Shown: piece by piece, positions 9,159 to 18,447 of the stretch
Layout: each line of letters begins with the position of its first letter
How positions within the stretch are numbered: the first letter of the stretch is position 1
DNA from: Angomonas deanei
Lineage: Eukaryota; Euglenozoa; Kinetoplastea; Trypanosomatida; Trypanosomatidae
Length of the DNA: 64,000 nucleotides
Assembly: GCA_903995115.1 (NCBI GenBank)
Contig: LR877145.1
Span: 124,001 to 188,000, forward strand
Reading direction: 5' to 3'
Translations under genes and position numbers: made by a program
Notes under the pieces: generated by a model
What the model was told of the DNA's origin: nothing
The model's database searches: none
The model's input: only the letters and a program-made list of their open reading frames with translations

Positions 9159-10637
9159 TTAGTTACTAGAATCTGCCGCCTCGTCGGTCGTCGAATGATC
9201 CTGGTACTTGGCGCGCATCACATCTTTATCCTTCTGCTTGGCCGCGAACATGGCGTTGTAGAGGGGACCAGCAATGGTGGTCTGATCGGCGTGATAGAGG
9301 GAGACGACATCACCCCCGAAGAGCGTCGTGAAAGGTGGGGGAGAGTGTTCCCCAACGGTCTCCAGGATGGAACCACCCTGCTGCTTGACACGATCGGCCG
9401 TCACAAAGATGGCATACCGCCTCGTATTCAACTCGTACTGGTCGCAGTATTCGCACATGAGAAAAGATGTCGCATTGAGGTAGGGGCGTCCGTTGCAGGT
9501 CACTGGTAAAGTCTTAAACCCGGTGTAGTACTTTTTAAACCGCTCCTCATCGTCCAGTTGAGAGAGGTTGTAGAAGACTGGGGTGCACATGGCGTTGACA
9601 CCGAGCTTCTCACTGTATTCATTCAGCTTTTCCCCCAACTCCTCCGAGTCAAAGCGGTAGGGGGCACTTCGCACGGCGGCGATGACGCCGTTTAGCACCT
9701 CATCCGCCTTCACGGACGCGTTGATATTCACCACCTCCTCCAGAGTGAGCCAAATGCCGGAAATATCTCTGGTTCGCAAATACGTCTCAGAGTTCATGAC
9801 CAAATCCTTCGTAAAGCCAGACAAGGGCTTGGTGGAGAGGTATTTGGGGGTGTACGCCCTATTCATCCCAGTCTTGTTCAGGCGTCCCAGCTTCTTGAGG
9901 TACTCCAGCACCTTGTCGTCGGCGTTGTCTTCTGCGAAGCTGGACAGTGAGGTTTGGAGTACGTTAAACATATAGGTGGGTCTGCCATGGACGTGCATCT
10001 CCACACCGTCGGCATCGGTCGCGTTGACGGTGACGCCAAGGTTGCTGTATCCGAGACGGGTGGAAAATATATTGCTGGTGAGGCCGCGGGACTTGACAAA
10101 GCGGTCCAACTTTTCCCCCAACTCTCCCTCAAAGTGGGAGCCGGAGAGGTTCGTTGGTCCCTCTGATTTCTGTTGCTGCGGTTCCACCGTCTCCTCCGAT
10201 GCTGCGTCCTCCTTTGCTTTTCGGGTCTTCTTCGACTTCTTGGACTTGACCTGCGGGGTGAGGGTGGTGGCCTCGTCAAGGGATTCAAGGTCGGTGGCAA
10301 ACGAGTCGTCTCCCTCGTGCGCCTCCAACACCTCCTCCTCCGCATGGGAGACGGTTTCGTCGGCCTCGAGATCCTCCACCTCTTTACTCTGTTGAAGGAG
10401 CGTCTCGAGTGTATCGGTGGGAGTGCCGGAGAGGACGTCCTCGTGCAGAGAGTGCTCCTCCACCTCGGGTTGGGTGGACGGAATTACCACCTTGGGGGCT
10501 TGCGTGGCGTTCGGTTTACGAGACGCCTTTGGGGCGGCGTAGAGAGGGGCTGTGGCGGCGAAGGAGGCAAATCTAGAGTACTTCATCATCAAGGCAGAAC
10601 CCTGGACGGCACTCTTCTTTCTGAAAATGGAAAGCAT
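9159..10637 (-). CDS. Probable mitochondrial protein, kinetoplastid type, 492 aa
   Basis: The N-terminus is rich in Arg/Lys/Ser/Ala and poor in acidic residues for about 45 residues (MLSIFRKKSAVQGSALMMKY), as in mitochondrial presequences. It is followed by an acidic and Lys-rich disordered region to about residue 165. The C-terminal 300 residues form a well-ordered domain beginning GEKLDRFVKSRGLTSNIF, with the segments RLGYSNLGVTVNA and YTPKYLSTKPLSGF. I do not recognise it with certainty. The layout would suit a subunit of the mitochondrial RNA-editing or guide-RNA-binding machinery (GAP/GRBC type), offered only as a low-confidence idea. The tail is acidic and Asp/Ser-rich. The start is the first ATG. 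Confidence 0.82.
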   Translation of the reverse strand: MLSIFRKKSAVQGSALMMKYSRFASFAATAPLYAAPKASRKPNATQAPKVVIPSTQPEVEEHSLHEDVLSGTPTDTLETLLQQSKEVEDLEADETVSHAEEEVLEAHEGDDSFATDLESLDEATTLTPQVKSKKSKKTRKAKEDAASEETVEPQQQKSEGPTNLSGSHFEGELGEKLDRFVKSRGLTSNIFSTRLGYSNLGVTVNATDADGVEMHVHGRPTYMFNVLQTSLSSFAEDNADDKVLEYLKKLGRLNKTGMNRAYTPKYLSTKPLSGFTKDLVMNSETYLRTRDISGIWLTLEEVVNINASVKADEVLNGVIAAVRSAPYRFDSEELGEKLNEYSEKLGVNAMCTPVFYNLSQLDDEERFKKYYTGFKTLPVTCNGRPYLNATSFLMCEYCDQYELNTRRYAIFVTADRVKQQGGSILETVGEHSPPPFTTLFGGDVVSLYHADQTTIAGPLYNAMFAAKQKDKDVMRAKYQDHSTTDEAADSSN

Positions 10638-10932
10638 GATCTGTAAAATAAGGTGAGATAGAGATGGATAAAAAAAAAGGAGAAAAAAGTGCGCGAGAAA
10701 AACTTCTAGTAGGAAACAACAAAAAGGAAAGGGGGGAGAGAGAAAGGGATACTACGCACCGTTCCATATCAAGCAACACGCTGCTAGAGACATACACAAA
10801 GAAAACACTTGGCACAAAAACTAAATCTCGTAACCATTAAATCTATGATTGGACTCTCTATGTGCGACAGTAAACCAGTCAAAACAGTGGTGCGCTAACG
10901 CGGCATCAGCCTCTGCGCCGCAGCGCCCGGAG

Positions 10933-12063
10933 TCATTTCTTCCTCAGCCACAGCTGCACAGGCGAGTGGTCACTGCTGACAATCTCCGGCATCACAAAGC
11001 AGTCGACCACGAACGGCTTCAAGTTTTCCGAAACAACGAAATAATCAATGCGCCATCCCAAACCCTTGTCCCGACCGTTGAGCCGGGCCGACCAAAAGGT
11101 ATACACGGGCCCTGCATTGGGGTACAAGAAGCGGAAGACATCAAACGTGTCCGTCTTCTTCAAGGTGATCCGGAAGGACTCTCTCTCCTCGGGTGTGAAA
11201 CCGGAGCAGCACTGCATGGTCTTGAAGGTACCGGAGTAGTATCGGTCAAAGTCCCTCTCGGCCACATTTAAATCACCAGTCCAAATGAGGCCGTGATAGT
11301 TTTCATTTTTTACGGCCTTTGCATTGTCGGTGCAGTATTTTTTCAGTGACATCAGGTAGTTTCGCATACTAATGTCAAACTCTTCCGTGCGATAGGCCAG
11401 ACGGTCGAGGGTCATGCCGCTGTTGGGAACGTAAGTGTTGATAAACACCAAGTTTGGGTGTGCGCCTTGCTCCGTCTTTGGCGTTCCTGGTGCGTCCAGA
11501 AACGTGGACAGAATGCGTCCTTCTTCATCGCCGACCTCACTTTCTTTCGTCCCCAAGAGGTTGAACCCCTTCGTATGGGTGGCCTTCAAGGCAACCGATA
11601 TGGCGTCCGTCTTAACATAGGTTCGCGTACCAGAATAACCTTTTTTGACTCGGCACGGATGATCAACAAACGTGTAGCCCTCAACCACTCCCAGTTTGGC
11701 ATTCGCCTCTGCCTCGGTGGTATTCAGCTTGGTCTCCTGCAGCGCTAGAATATCCGGGGACTCTTTGGACAAAAAGTCAGATATCGCCTTCGGGTTCTTT
11801 TTCAGAATGCCCCGTAATCCAGCCACATTCCACGTGATAAATTTGAACATATTTTCCGGATCAAAGTCGGTCTTCTTGGTGATGCGTTCAAATGGCAGCA
11901 CCTCACCCCAGATCGCCTCCTTCGACTTACTTTCCGCCATCGCCGCCAGGGCCTCTGGTGAGCGGACCACTTTCCCTACCGTGCGATTGCCTATTGTTCT
12001 ATTTGTTGGAGGAGCCGTTGTCTCAGAGGGAGACGAGCTCCTCGAGCGCTTTTTCGGTGGCAT
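10933..12063 (-). CDS. AP endonuclease, ExoIII/APE1 family
   Basis: This enzyme cuts DNA 5' to abasic sites in base-excision repair. After a basic N-terminus of about 65 residues (MPPKKRSRSSS, likely a nuclear signal) comes a complete EEP nuclease domain: FITWNVAGLRG (metal/substrate Asn), LALQETKL (metal Glu), NTYVPNSG (catalytic Tyr region), WTGDLNVA (Asp/Asn pair), GWRIDYF, and SSDHSPV with the catalytic His near the C-terminus. All catalytic residues that I can check are present, unlike the EEP-fold protein at 26924-28453. Length (376 aa) is normal for a eukaryotic APE with an N-terminal extension. The ATG at 12063 starts the basic tail. Confidence 0.96.
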   Translation of the reverse strand: MPPKKRSRSSSPSETTAPPTNRTIGNRTVGKVVRSPEALAAMAESKSKEAIWGEVLPFERITKKTDFDPENMFKFITWNVAGLRGILKKNPKAISDFLSKESPDILALQETKLNTTEAEANAKLGVVEGYTFVDHPCRVKKGYSGTRTYVKTDAISVALKATHTKGFNLLGTKESEVGDEEGRILSTFLDAPGTPKTEQGAHPNLVFINTYVPNSGMTLDRLAYRTEEFDISMRNYLMSLKKYCTDNAKAVKNENYHGLIWTGDLNVAERDFDRYYSGTFKTMQCCSGFTPEERESFRITLKKTDTFDVFRFLYPNAGPVYTFWSARLNGRDKGLGWRIDYFVVSENLKPFVVDCFVMPEIVSSDHSPVQLWLRKK

Positions 12064-12258
12064 GGAGAACTGTTAAAAGTCGGGTGTGTAGACGTTCTTT
12101 GAAGTTGGACATGACATCAAAAAAGTGAAGAGAGATAGAGAGAGAATGATAAAGACAGTAAAGCTGTTTCTTTCAATGTATGGCCACTATTTGCTTTCCT
12201 GACGGCAAAAGGCTTTCCCGTTATTTTTTATTTTTACGTTTATTCACAACCGTTACGT

Positions 12259-13773
12259 TTATCGTCGGCGCTTCTTCTTTTCTACCAACTTGGAGCCGGG
12301 AGGTCCAGCCGCCTTGACCTCTGCCGCGTCCGCCTTGGGTCGGTGAAAGTTGGGGGCATTGTTGCCAGGGGCGCGATACGCCTGCGGCTTCTCCTTCACC
12401 TCAGTGGTGGTCTTCACAGGGGAGGCGGGTCTCGGTGCGTAGTCCTTGGTCGCCTTCATCTGTACCCAATGGGCGCCGTAGAGCATGGGGAACTTCTTGG
12501 TCACCACACACTCCCCGTTCGTCTTGTAGAAGGCCACCTTGTTGTCCACCCTCAATTTGGTGAAGACATTGGTGCAGAGGAAATTATGGCTGTCCGGCGC
12601 CCAAAAGGTAAAGCTGCACTTGTCGTTCAGGCTCCCGTTGGGGGTGGCGGAGGGTACCGCGGTGGACGATGGTTTGATGGAGTAGAACTTGTAATCGCCC
12701 GCCAAGTTGCCGCTGCCGCCCATGACAATTTCTTTGCCGTCTGGTGACCAGTCCGCCATGTTACGAGGGGCCTCGCCAAAGGTGAGGAGCGCAATGCCCT
12801 TCTTGTTGAACAGCGTCACCTTATTCCGTGGCATCCTCCCGTGCACCACCAGCAGCTCATCCGAGGTGGGGGACCAGGCACAGTAGTGCACGGTGTCTCC
12901 TTCTCCTGAAAGCTTCACATCTGCCACACTCTTGTTCTTCACGTCGACAATGTGCAGACGGGCGGTTCCGTAGTAATTCTTTCCGCTCGGGTCGCGTTCG
13001 GTGGACACCAGAAATGCCACAAAATCGCCCGAAGTGCTCCAAAAGAATTCGGCCGCCTCGGAACGAGCAAAGCTCAGTTTAAGGAGGGGGTCCAGCAAGT
13101 TGGGCAGTCGGGCGATCACGAGGGAAGCGGGCTGCTGTTTGTGAAACGGAATAAACACAGCGAGGAGTGGAAGTGCAGTGGACGGGGAAGCAGAAAACAC
13201 GGCCTCCTTATCTTGGGGGAGATTGAGGTTCATCTTGCACAACGCACCACCGTCGGCACTGCCGTCCTCACTACCACCAGAGAGAGCACCGTCCAGGACG
13301 TGGAGGCAGTTATTCACGACCCGCACGCAGAACTCTTCGCTGCCGGTCCACACCAGCGCCGGCCACCGCGACTGCATGACCTGCTTAATCACTTTGCCTG
13401 TCTCACACTCCAGGACGAGGAGATTTCCATTGGGGGCTCGCTTAGCGTCCATGGTGGAGAAGGCAACCAAATACTTTCCACAAGGGGAAAACTGCAGTTC
13501 CTTAATAATCGCGCCCACTTCCATTTCAAACAGTAGCACGAAGGTGAAGCTGTCCCCGGACGCGCGTACCTCGCTGTAGCGAAGGTGCGTTGTCGAGGCG
13601 TGGGCAAACCGGTTCTTGTGGGCGGGATTAAACACTACTTCACATTCTCTGTAGTCACCCGTGTACACGGCACCGTCCTCCGTCAACTCCGTGAGGCTAG
13701 CTTCCTTCTCATTGTACACCCCCACCAGCAGTTGATCGTCCTTTCTCAGAATTAAAGGAAAGTTCAACTCCAT
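12259..13773 (-). CDS. eIF2A-like translation initiation factor (WD40)
   Basis: eIF2A is a single-chain WD-repeat factor that can deliver initiator tRNA and supports alternative initiation. The 504-residue protein has degenerate propeller blades across residues 20-400; the family-specific stretch FTFWAPDSHNFLCTNV and then MLYGAHWVQMK lie near the end of the propeller. The tail is basic and Pro-rich (PQAYRAPGNNAPNFHRP and a final KKKRRR), as in other eIF2A proteins. The frame is open for a further eight codons to a TTG, but GGTAG after a T-rich tract lies just upstream of the ATG at 13773, leaving a 5' UTR of only about four bases plus the spliced leader. Confidence 0.92.
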   Translation of the reverse strand: MELNFPLILRKDDQLLVGVYNEKEASLTELTEDGAVYTGDYRECEVVFNPAHKNRFAHASTTHLRYSEVRASGDSFTFVLLFEMEVGAIIKELQFSPCGKYLVAFSTMDAKRAPNGNLLVLECETGKVIKQVMQSRWPALVWTGSEEFCVRVVNNCLHVLDGALSGGSEDGSADGGALCKMNLNLPQDKEAVFSASPSTALPLLAVFIPFHKQQPASLVIARLPNLLDPLLKLSFARSEAAEFFWSTSGDFVAFLVSTERDPSGKNYYGTARLHIVDVKNKSVADVKLSGEGDTVHYCAWSPTSDELLVVHGRMPRNKVTLFNKKGIALLTFGEAPRNMADWSPDGKEIVMGGSGNLAGDYKFYSIKPSSTAVPSATPNGSLNDKCSFTFWAPDSHNFLCTNVFTKLRVDNKVAFYKTNGECVVTKKFPMLYGAHWVQMKATKDYAPRPASPVKTTTEVKEKPQAYRAPGNNAPNFHRPKADAAEVKAAGPPGSKLVEKKKRRR

Positions 13774-13777
13774 CGCT

Positions 13778-13795
13778 CTACCAAAAAAAGAGGGC
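13778..13795 (-). promoter_or_regulatory. Predicted spliced-leader acceptor of eIF2A (decides start)
   Basis: On the minus strand CCCTCTTTTTTTGGTAG ends four bases before the ATG at 13773. This excludes the eight-codon upstream extension and implies a very short 5' UTR. Confidence 0.65.
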
Positions 13796-13973
13796 AAAGA
13801 ATCAAAAATACAGCTGGATTCTATAAAGCAAAATGGGGATGGGGAATAGAAGAATGTGAGGTGAAGGCGTCATTTTCTCAACAACACACAGCACCAAAAC
13901 CGCATCACAACGCAAATAATAACAACAAAACATTGCACGTAGAAATCTATACGGACGGTTTGGTATTCTAACT

Positions 13974-15341
13974 CTAGCTGTCCTGTGGCAACGGTAGGAC
14001 GATCGGTAGATCGGGTGGGAGTGGTTCATCTATTTTATACTCTTTCAGAAAAGGATTGAAGGACAGCACGTCATCGATTTTAACACTGTACGTCTCACAG
14101 ATTCCCTGTATCGTATCGAACTCCTCCCCTTCGTCGGTCTCCTCCTCACTCTCAAAGTCCGGCTCTGCCCGTTTAAGACTATTCTCCGACGGCGGTGACA
14201 CCTCATTCACGGTTGCCTCTGAAACCGTATCCTCCGACGGTACCCGCTGCTCCCGCGGTGGCGACCGTGCAGCCGACGGCGGAGAGGTGGAGGCCACGGC
14301 ACCTACTGGAAGATCAATCGGGACACTCTTGGGGGAGCTGTCCTCCCGCTCCGAAACGGGAGACACAACTTCCGGTTGGGGCGCACTCGCCAAGGGGGAT
14401 CCTCTGGGGGAACTCTTCGGCTGCATCAGGTGGCGTAACTTGATGTTGGAGTTTGGGTTTAGATTAGGGGTGAGGGTTCGCTCCTTGTAAGGCTGAGGGG
14501 GTGTACCCCTGCGAGAGAGGGTGGGTGGTGGGGCGCTGGCAAACTTTCCAATAGACGGCGGCACATCCGAGCTGGGCGTCGGCTCCTCCACCTCGAGGGA
14601 GATCTGAGACGACTTAACCTGCTCTGGTGGGGTAATCTCTCTCTCCGTCACGCTCTTCACCGCCGAGGCGGGAGAGGACACCCCAGACGTACGGGGTAGA
14701 GAAGGACTAGCAAGCTCCGGCGGCGGCACCAGGGCTGCGGTGGACGTGCTATTGCTCCGGGTACGCACCACCACCATCGCCTGAGACGCAGAGGAGGTGG
14801 AAGGAGAGCGTGGGGATAGCTCGGATCCTTTATCTGCCAGGGAAGACGGTTTGCTAGGAGGAGATTTCACCGCTATCGGACTACGAGCACTACTGACCGC
14901 CGCCGGTGGGGTTGTGTTGACGGAGATTGATTTCTCTCTTTCCTTCGGTGCTGCACCACGTGTGGGTGTCTCACTTTTCGGCTCTGATGGTCGCCCCTTT
15001 ACTTCTTTCCCCAGCTCTGCACGAGGCTCCTCCAGTACCCTAGGAGGCACCTTCAAGTAGGTATTTTCCGGGAGCGGCTCCGTGTCACCAATCGACGCTA
15101 ACATAGGGTTTAACTGTCGGAGGGCAGCCACACTCACCCCCAGACGGGCGCTCACATCGGCTAAGCTGTCTGCCTGTGTATTGGACTGGGCATACGTCCT
15201 CCGCAATAATGCTGTGGTATAGGCTAACTGTATAAGGAGACGGTTCGTCTCACTTAGGGTGAGTTCACAACGGGGGGAGGTAGCCTCTATTGTATTTAAT
15301 GTTTCCTTGAGAAACGCTACTTCGCTTGATACCGCGCTCAT
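13974..15341 (-). CDS. Protein with two LysM-like modules and a long disordered linker, 455 aa
   Basis: A first LysM-like unit spans about residues 55-95: QADSLADVSARLGVSVAALR then LNPML and a closing YLKVP. A second lies at the C-terminus (about 410-455): FDTIQGICETYSVKIDDVLS, FNPFL, then LPIVLPLP. Between them are about 300 residues rich in Ser, Pro, Thr and Glu with no predicted fold. LysM domains bind N-acetylglucosamine polymers in bacteria and plants, but in eukaryotic cytosolic proteins they often serve other roles. No signal peptide or membrane segment is seen, so glycan binding at the surface is doubtful. The upstream GTG-started extension translates the splice tract at 15349-15371, so the ATG at 15341 is used. 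Confidence 0.85.
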   Translation of the reverse strand: MSAVSSEVAFLKETLNTIEATSPRCELTLSETNRLLIQLAYTTALLRRTYAQSNTQADSLADVSARLGVSVAALRQLNPMLASIGDTEPLPENTYLKVPPRVLEEPRAELGKEVKGRPSEPKSETPTRGAAPKEREKSISVNTTPPAAVSSARSPIAVKSPPSKPSSLADKGSELSPRSPSTSSASQAMVVVRTRSNSTSTAALVPPPELASPSLPRTSGVSSPASAVKSVTEREITPPEQVKSSQISLEVEEPTPSSDVPPSIGKFASAPPPTLSRRGTPPQPYKERTLTPNLNPNSNIKLRHLMQPKSSPRGSPLASAPQPEVVSPVSEREDSSPKSVPIDLPVGAVASTSPPSAARSPPREQRVPSEDTVSEATVNEVSPPSENSLKRAEPDFESEEETDEGEEFDTIQGICETYSVKIDDVLSFNPFLKEYKIDEPLPPDLPIVLPLPQDS

Positions 15342-15348
15342 TTGCGAA

Positions 15349-15371
15349 CTAGGACAACAAGAAAAGGAAAG
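15349..15371 (-). promoter_or_regulatory. Predicted spliced-leader acceptor of the LysM-like gene
   Basis: CTTTCCTTTTCTTGTTGTCC then TAG on the minus strand, seven bases before the ATG. It decides the start at 15341. Confidence 0.7.
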
Positions 15372-16265
15372 TGTAATAGTGTGTTCATTCACGTAATAGA
15401 TCCATGACTGCCATCAACAACGAGATGAAGCCACCATTGTACTGGACAACATTAAATAAAAAGATATCAACGAAAAAAAACAAGAAGAAACGTTTTCATT
15501 TTTAAGATCCTCAGAAAGAATGAGCAGTATACTTTTTCTGACATTTCTCTCCTTCTTCGCTTCATTACGGCACTTTCTTTATAGAGTGCATTCAGCTTTT
15601 CGTCGGTGTAACGAAATACAACGAAAATGAAGTTCAAAAAAAAAAATTCGTTCTTTGTTTTTATTTTTCTTTTACATAAAAATAATAAATTATAAAAAAA
15701 AAATCGGTTACCCGTAAAAGCCGTTTCGAACACCAACAATATACAACATGAAACAAACAGTGAAGTTCAAGTGACGGAACAATAATATATTTTTTTTCTT
15801 TTTTTTTTTTTTTTTTTGAGCAAGTGATTCACTCCTAGTGGTCTTATTCTTTTTAAGTGCAATCACTCCTATTTTAATTTTTGAAGGGCATCTGTCGCCG
15901 ATAAACATTTTCCTTTTTCTACTTTTATTTCATCGGACTTCACTATTCTACGGCGTCCGTTCATAAAGGTGTTCAATAAGTTTTCTTTTGTTTCGGTTAA
16001 CAATATAATAATAAATAAAAAAAAAAAATGTAATTATTTTGAATGTTTTTCCAAAAATAAACTGTTTTACTTTTATTACTTAATTATGTTCTTTCTCCTT
16101 GTTTTATTAGCGATTACTCGCTCAACAATAGAAAAATATAAAATATAAAACGGTCTACATTTACAGCAACGCTTAGAAGGGGGAATATATAACAATAACC
16201 ACTATAAATAACACAAAAAAAAAAAAACACTTATTTATTTATTTAATTAATTATTTTCCACGTTT
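15372..16265. other. Long AT-rich intergenic region (about 0.9 kb) without a recognisable gene
   Basis: This is the longest spacer in the window. It is strongly A+T-rich, and between about 15540 and 16110 it carries pyrimidine tracts on the plus strand (near 15541-15562, 15789-15827, 15910-15930), the reverse of the usual bias here. Two short minus-strand open frames (15467-15739 and 15708-15908) consist largely of Phe/Lys/Leu from homopolymers and look spurious. I see no convincing tRNA or snRNA. It may simply be long UTR sequence, or hold a small RNA gene that cannot be identified by eye. Confidence 0.5.
15789..15827. repeat. Long T-rich run (plus strand)
   Basis: About 39 bases on the plus strand that are almost all T, broken by a single C; the longest low-complexity run in the window. 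Confidence 0.95.
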
Positions 16266-18194
16266 TTACTGCGTTGCGTTCCGGGGGCGGTCCTCCTCGG
16301 GTTCTTCCGTGTACAGGACGCCTACGAGGGGTTCCTGCACCGGTTTCGTTTCATCCTCGGCCGCCGGCTCCACGCACCGCTCCTCCAACTGTCCTTCCAT
16401 GACCCTTCTGCGCTCCGCCAGGACACGTTTCGAAAACGCCTTGTACTTGAGGTGGAGGTAGGTGGTGGAGAAGAGACTGGACACCACTAGACCCAACAGA
16501 ACGCAGAGTGGCATCATCAGGCATCGGTTACGGCCGTAGCAGTAGCCGTTGGTCAGTTCCTTCTGCGCCTGCTTGGTGTACCACTCCGCGTAGAGGAAGC
16601 GGACCAGAATAATGTTGGAGGTCACGTTACCCAAATAGCAAAAGTTATAATGCTTGGCGACATCCTTGGCGTAGATGGTTCGCATGAGAATCACCGTCTG
16701 CGCCGCCTGAGAACCGTTCGCCAGCGCCGTGAGGACGTATGGGAAGGGGAGGGCGGCCGTGGGGAGGCAAATGAAGAAGACCATGGCGAGGATCATCAGT
16801 ATGGTGGGGACGTAAGGAGACCACGTAATCAGCACACGCTTTTCCGGTGGACGGTGCTGCGTCAGGTACTCGAAGGCGGCCATGCCCAGTCGTCCGACCG
16901 CACTGCCCGCGCCATTGAGCGTCGTCAGAAGGGTACGAAGATTCTTATCGGTGGGCTTTTTCGCAATCGCACCGAAAACGTAACTGGAGTTACTGATGAC
17001 GACGAACTCCGCCCCGGTCAGGCAGAAGAGGGTCCACAGAATAGACCACAGACGTAGGGTGAGCAAGTTGCGCAAGAAGCTTTCCTGATATTGAGGGGCA
17101 ATAAAGTCCACCTCGGTCTCCAGCTTTCCGCCATCCGCCGCCTCCGCCGTGTCCTCCACCTCGAACGGGTCCTCGTTCACATCATTCTTCTCCTCCTTCC
17201 ATTCCTGCTCTTCTTCGGTCGGCTCAGACTCTGCCTCACGGGACTTCAGGAGAAACTCCAACGGGGTGGGAACAAAAATCAGTACAAGACTTAAGGTGAC
17301 CACAATCGCCGCAATCGCGAAGCCCTTCTTGTACCGCATGACAAGGTCCTTGTAGTTCACCAAGGCACTCTGCGTGGGGAGGAAAATGACCAAAACGATC
17401 AGAATGACAAACGCCAAAACGACGCGCCACATCGGGGGCTTTTGCCGTAGGTACTGCGACTTGCCGGCCTTGCGCTTCTCCGCCTCCTCGACGGACAGGT
17501 GGGACTGCTGATAGCCAGTGAGATGGTACTTGGGGAGATGCATCACAATCAACTGTGCCACACCGACGCAAAAGGCGTAGATGCAGAGAAAATACATCAA
17601 CCACGGCAGCGAACCGTCAAAAAAGGCAAGCTGGATAGCACCCACAATCGCAGAGCCGATACCAATGTACGACTTGAGAAGTGCAATAATGGGTCCTCGT
17701 AGGGTTGGAAAGTGGGAAACGACGGTCACCACGTTGGCCAAGTCGAACAGAAGACAACCGGACTTCATGATGGCGTAAAAGACCGCGATACGGACGATGG
17801 AAGGCTCGATATAGTCGGAGCTGGCAAACGCGATGAGCAGGGTCCCCAAGCAAAAGAGAAGCGTGCAAAGAATAGAGATGGGGAGGGGCCCGGCATAGTC
17901 GTACAAGAAGGCGTACGGGAGGACGAAGCAAGAAACGCATTCGCCAACGACGGAGATATTCACCAAGTCCTTTTGCTTTAGGTGTAGCTGCTCCTGAAAG
18001 TAACCCGAAATTAAGTTATAGGCGTACGAGAAGGAAGTGCACAAACAGCCAAAGCAACCAATACACAGGATGAAAAACCGCTTGTACTCGTTAATCTTCT
18101 TCTGTCGGGCATTGGAAAGAATATCCACCTTCACCTTGTTGTTGTCTTTTACTTCAAAGAAACCTCTTCTGTTCTCCTCTTCTTGGGAAGACAT
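16266..18194 (-). CDS. Major facilitator superfamily transporter, nodulin-like type
   Basis: A polytopic membrane protein of 642 residues. About 12 hydrophobic segments are visible: six between residues 38 and 225 (first FFILCIGCFGCLCTSFSYAY), two near 255-310, then after an acidic loop (about 315-365) four or more between 380 and 600. The N-terminal pattern FSYAYNLISGYFQEQLHL and the following VLPYAFLYDYAGP match the nodulin-like MFS group that is expanded in kinetoplastids. The substrate is unknown. Both termini and the central loop are hydrophilic and charged, with the tail rich in Glu/Pro. The ATG at 18194 follows TTTATTTCAAG, a good splice acceptor, five bases upstream. Confidence 0.9.
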   Translation of the reverse strand: MSSQEEENRRGFFEVKDNNKVKVDILSNARQKKINEYKRFFILCIGCFGCLCTSFSYAYNLISGYFQEQLHLKQKDLVNISVVGECVSCFVLPYAFLYDYAGPLPISILCTLLFCLGTLLIAFASSDYIEPSIVRIAVFYAIMKSGCLLFDLANVVTVVSHFPTLRGPIIALLKSYIGIGSAIVGAIQLAFFDGSLPWLMYFLCIYAFCVGVAQLIVMHLPKYHLTGYQQSHLSVEEAEKRKAGKSQYLRQKPPMWRVVLAFVILIVLVIFLPTQSALVNYKDLVMRYKKGFAIAAIVVTLSLVLIFVPTPLEFLLKSREAESEPTEEEQEWKEEKNDVNEDPFEVEDTAEAADGGKLETEVDFIAPQYQESFLRNLLTLRLWSILWTLFCLTGAEFVVISNSSYVFGAIAKKPTDKNLRTLLTTLNGAGSAVGRLGMAAFEYLTQHRPPEKRVLITWSPYVPTILMILAMVFFICLPTAALPFPYVLTALANGSQAAQTVILMRTIYAKDVAKHYNFCYLGNVTSNIILVRFLYAEWYTKQAQKELTNGYCYGRNRCLMMPLCVLLGLVVSSLFSTTYLHLKYKAFSKRVLAERRRVMEGQLEERCVEPAAEDETKPVQEPLVGVLYTEEPEEDRPRNATQ

Positions 18195-18447
18195 GGGTGC
18201 TTGAAATAAAAAATATAAATAATAATTTTAAAAAAAAAAAAAGGTTAATCTTAGAAGCAAGTGGGTGGGAAGAAGTGTAGTAGAAAGAAAGTGCAACGCA
18301 TATTGGAAACCCCACTTGAATTCTGGAGAACGGGAAATAACAAAAAAGGCATGTCCACATTTAATCACAGTAGCAGATGGGTGAAAGGGGGGTGAGTAAA
18401 ATAATGTGACTTCTGAAGAAGAAAAAAAAAAAAAGGCAGCGATGCAT

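Noticed and set aside
15467-15908. Two short minus-strand genes in the AT-rich gap
   Set aside because: Phe/Lys/Leu-rich translations of homopolymers; no conserved pattern.
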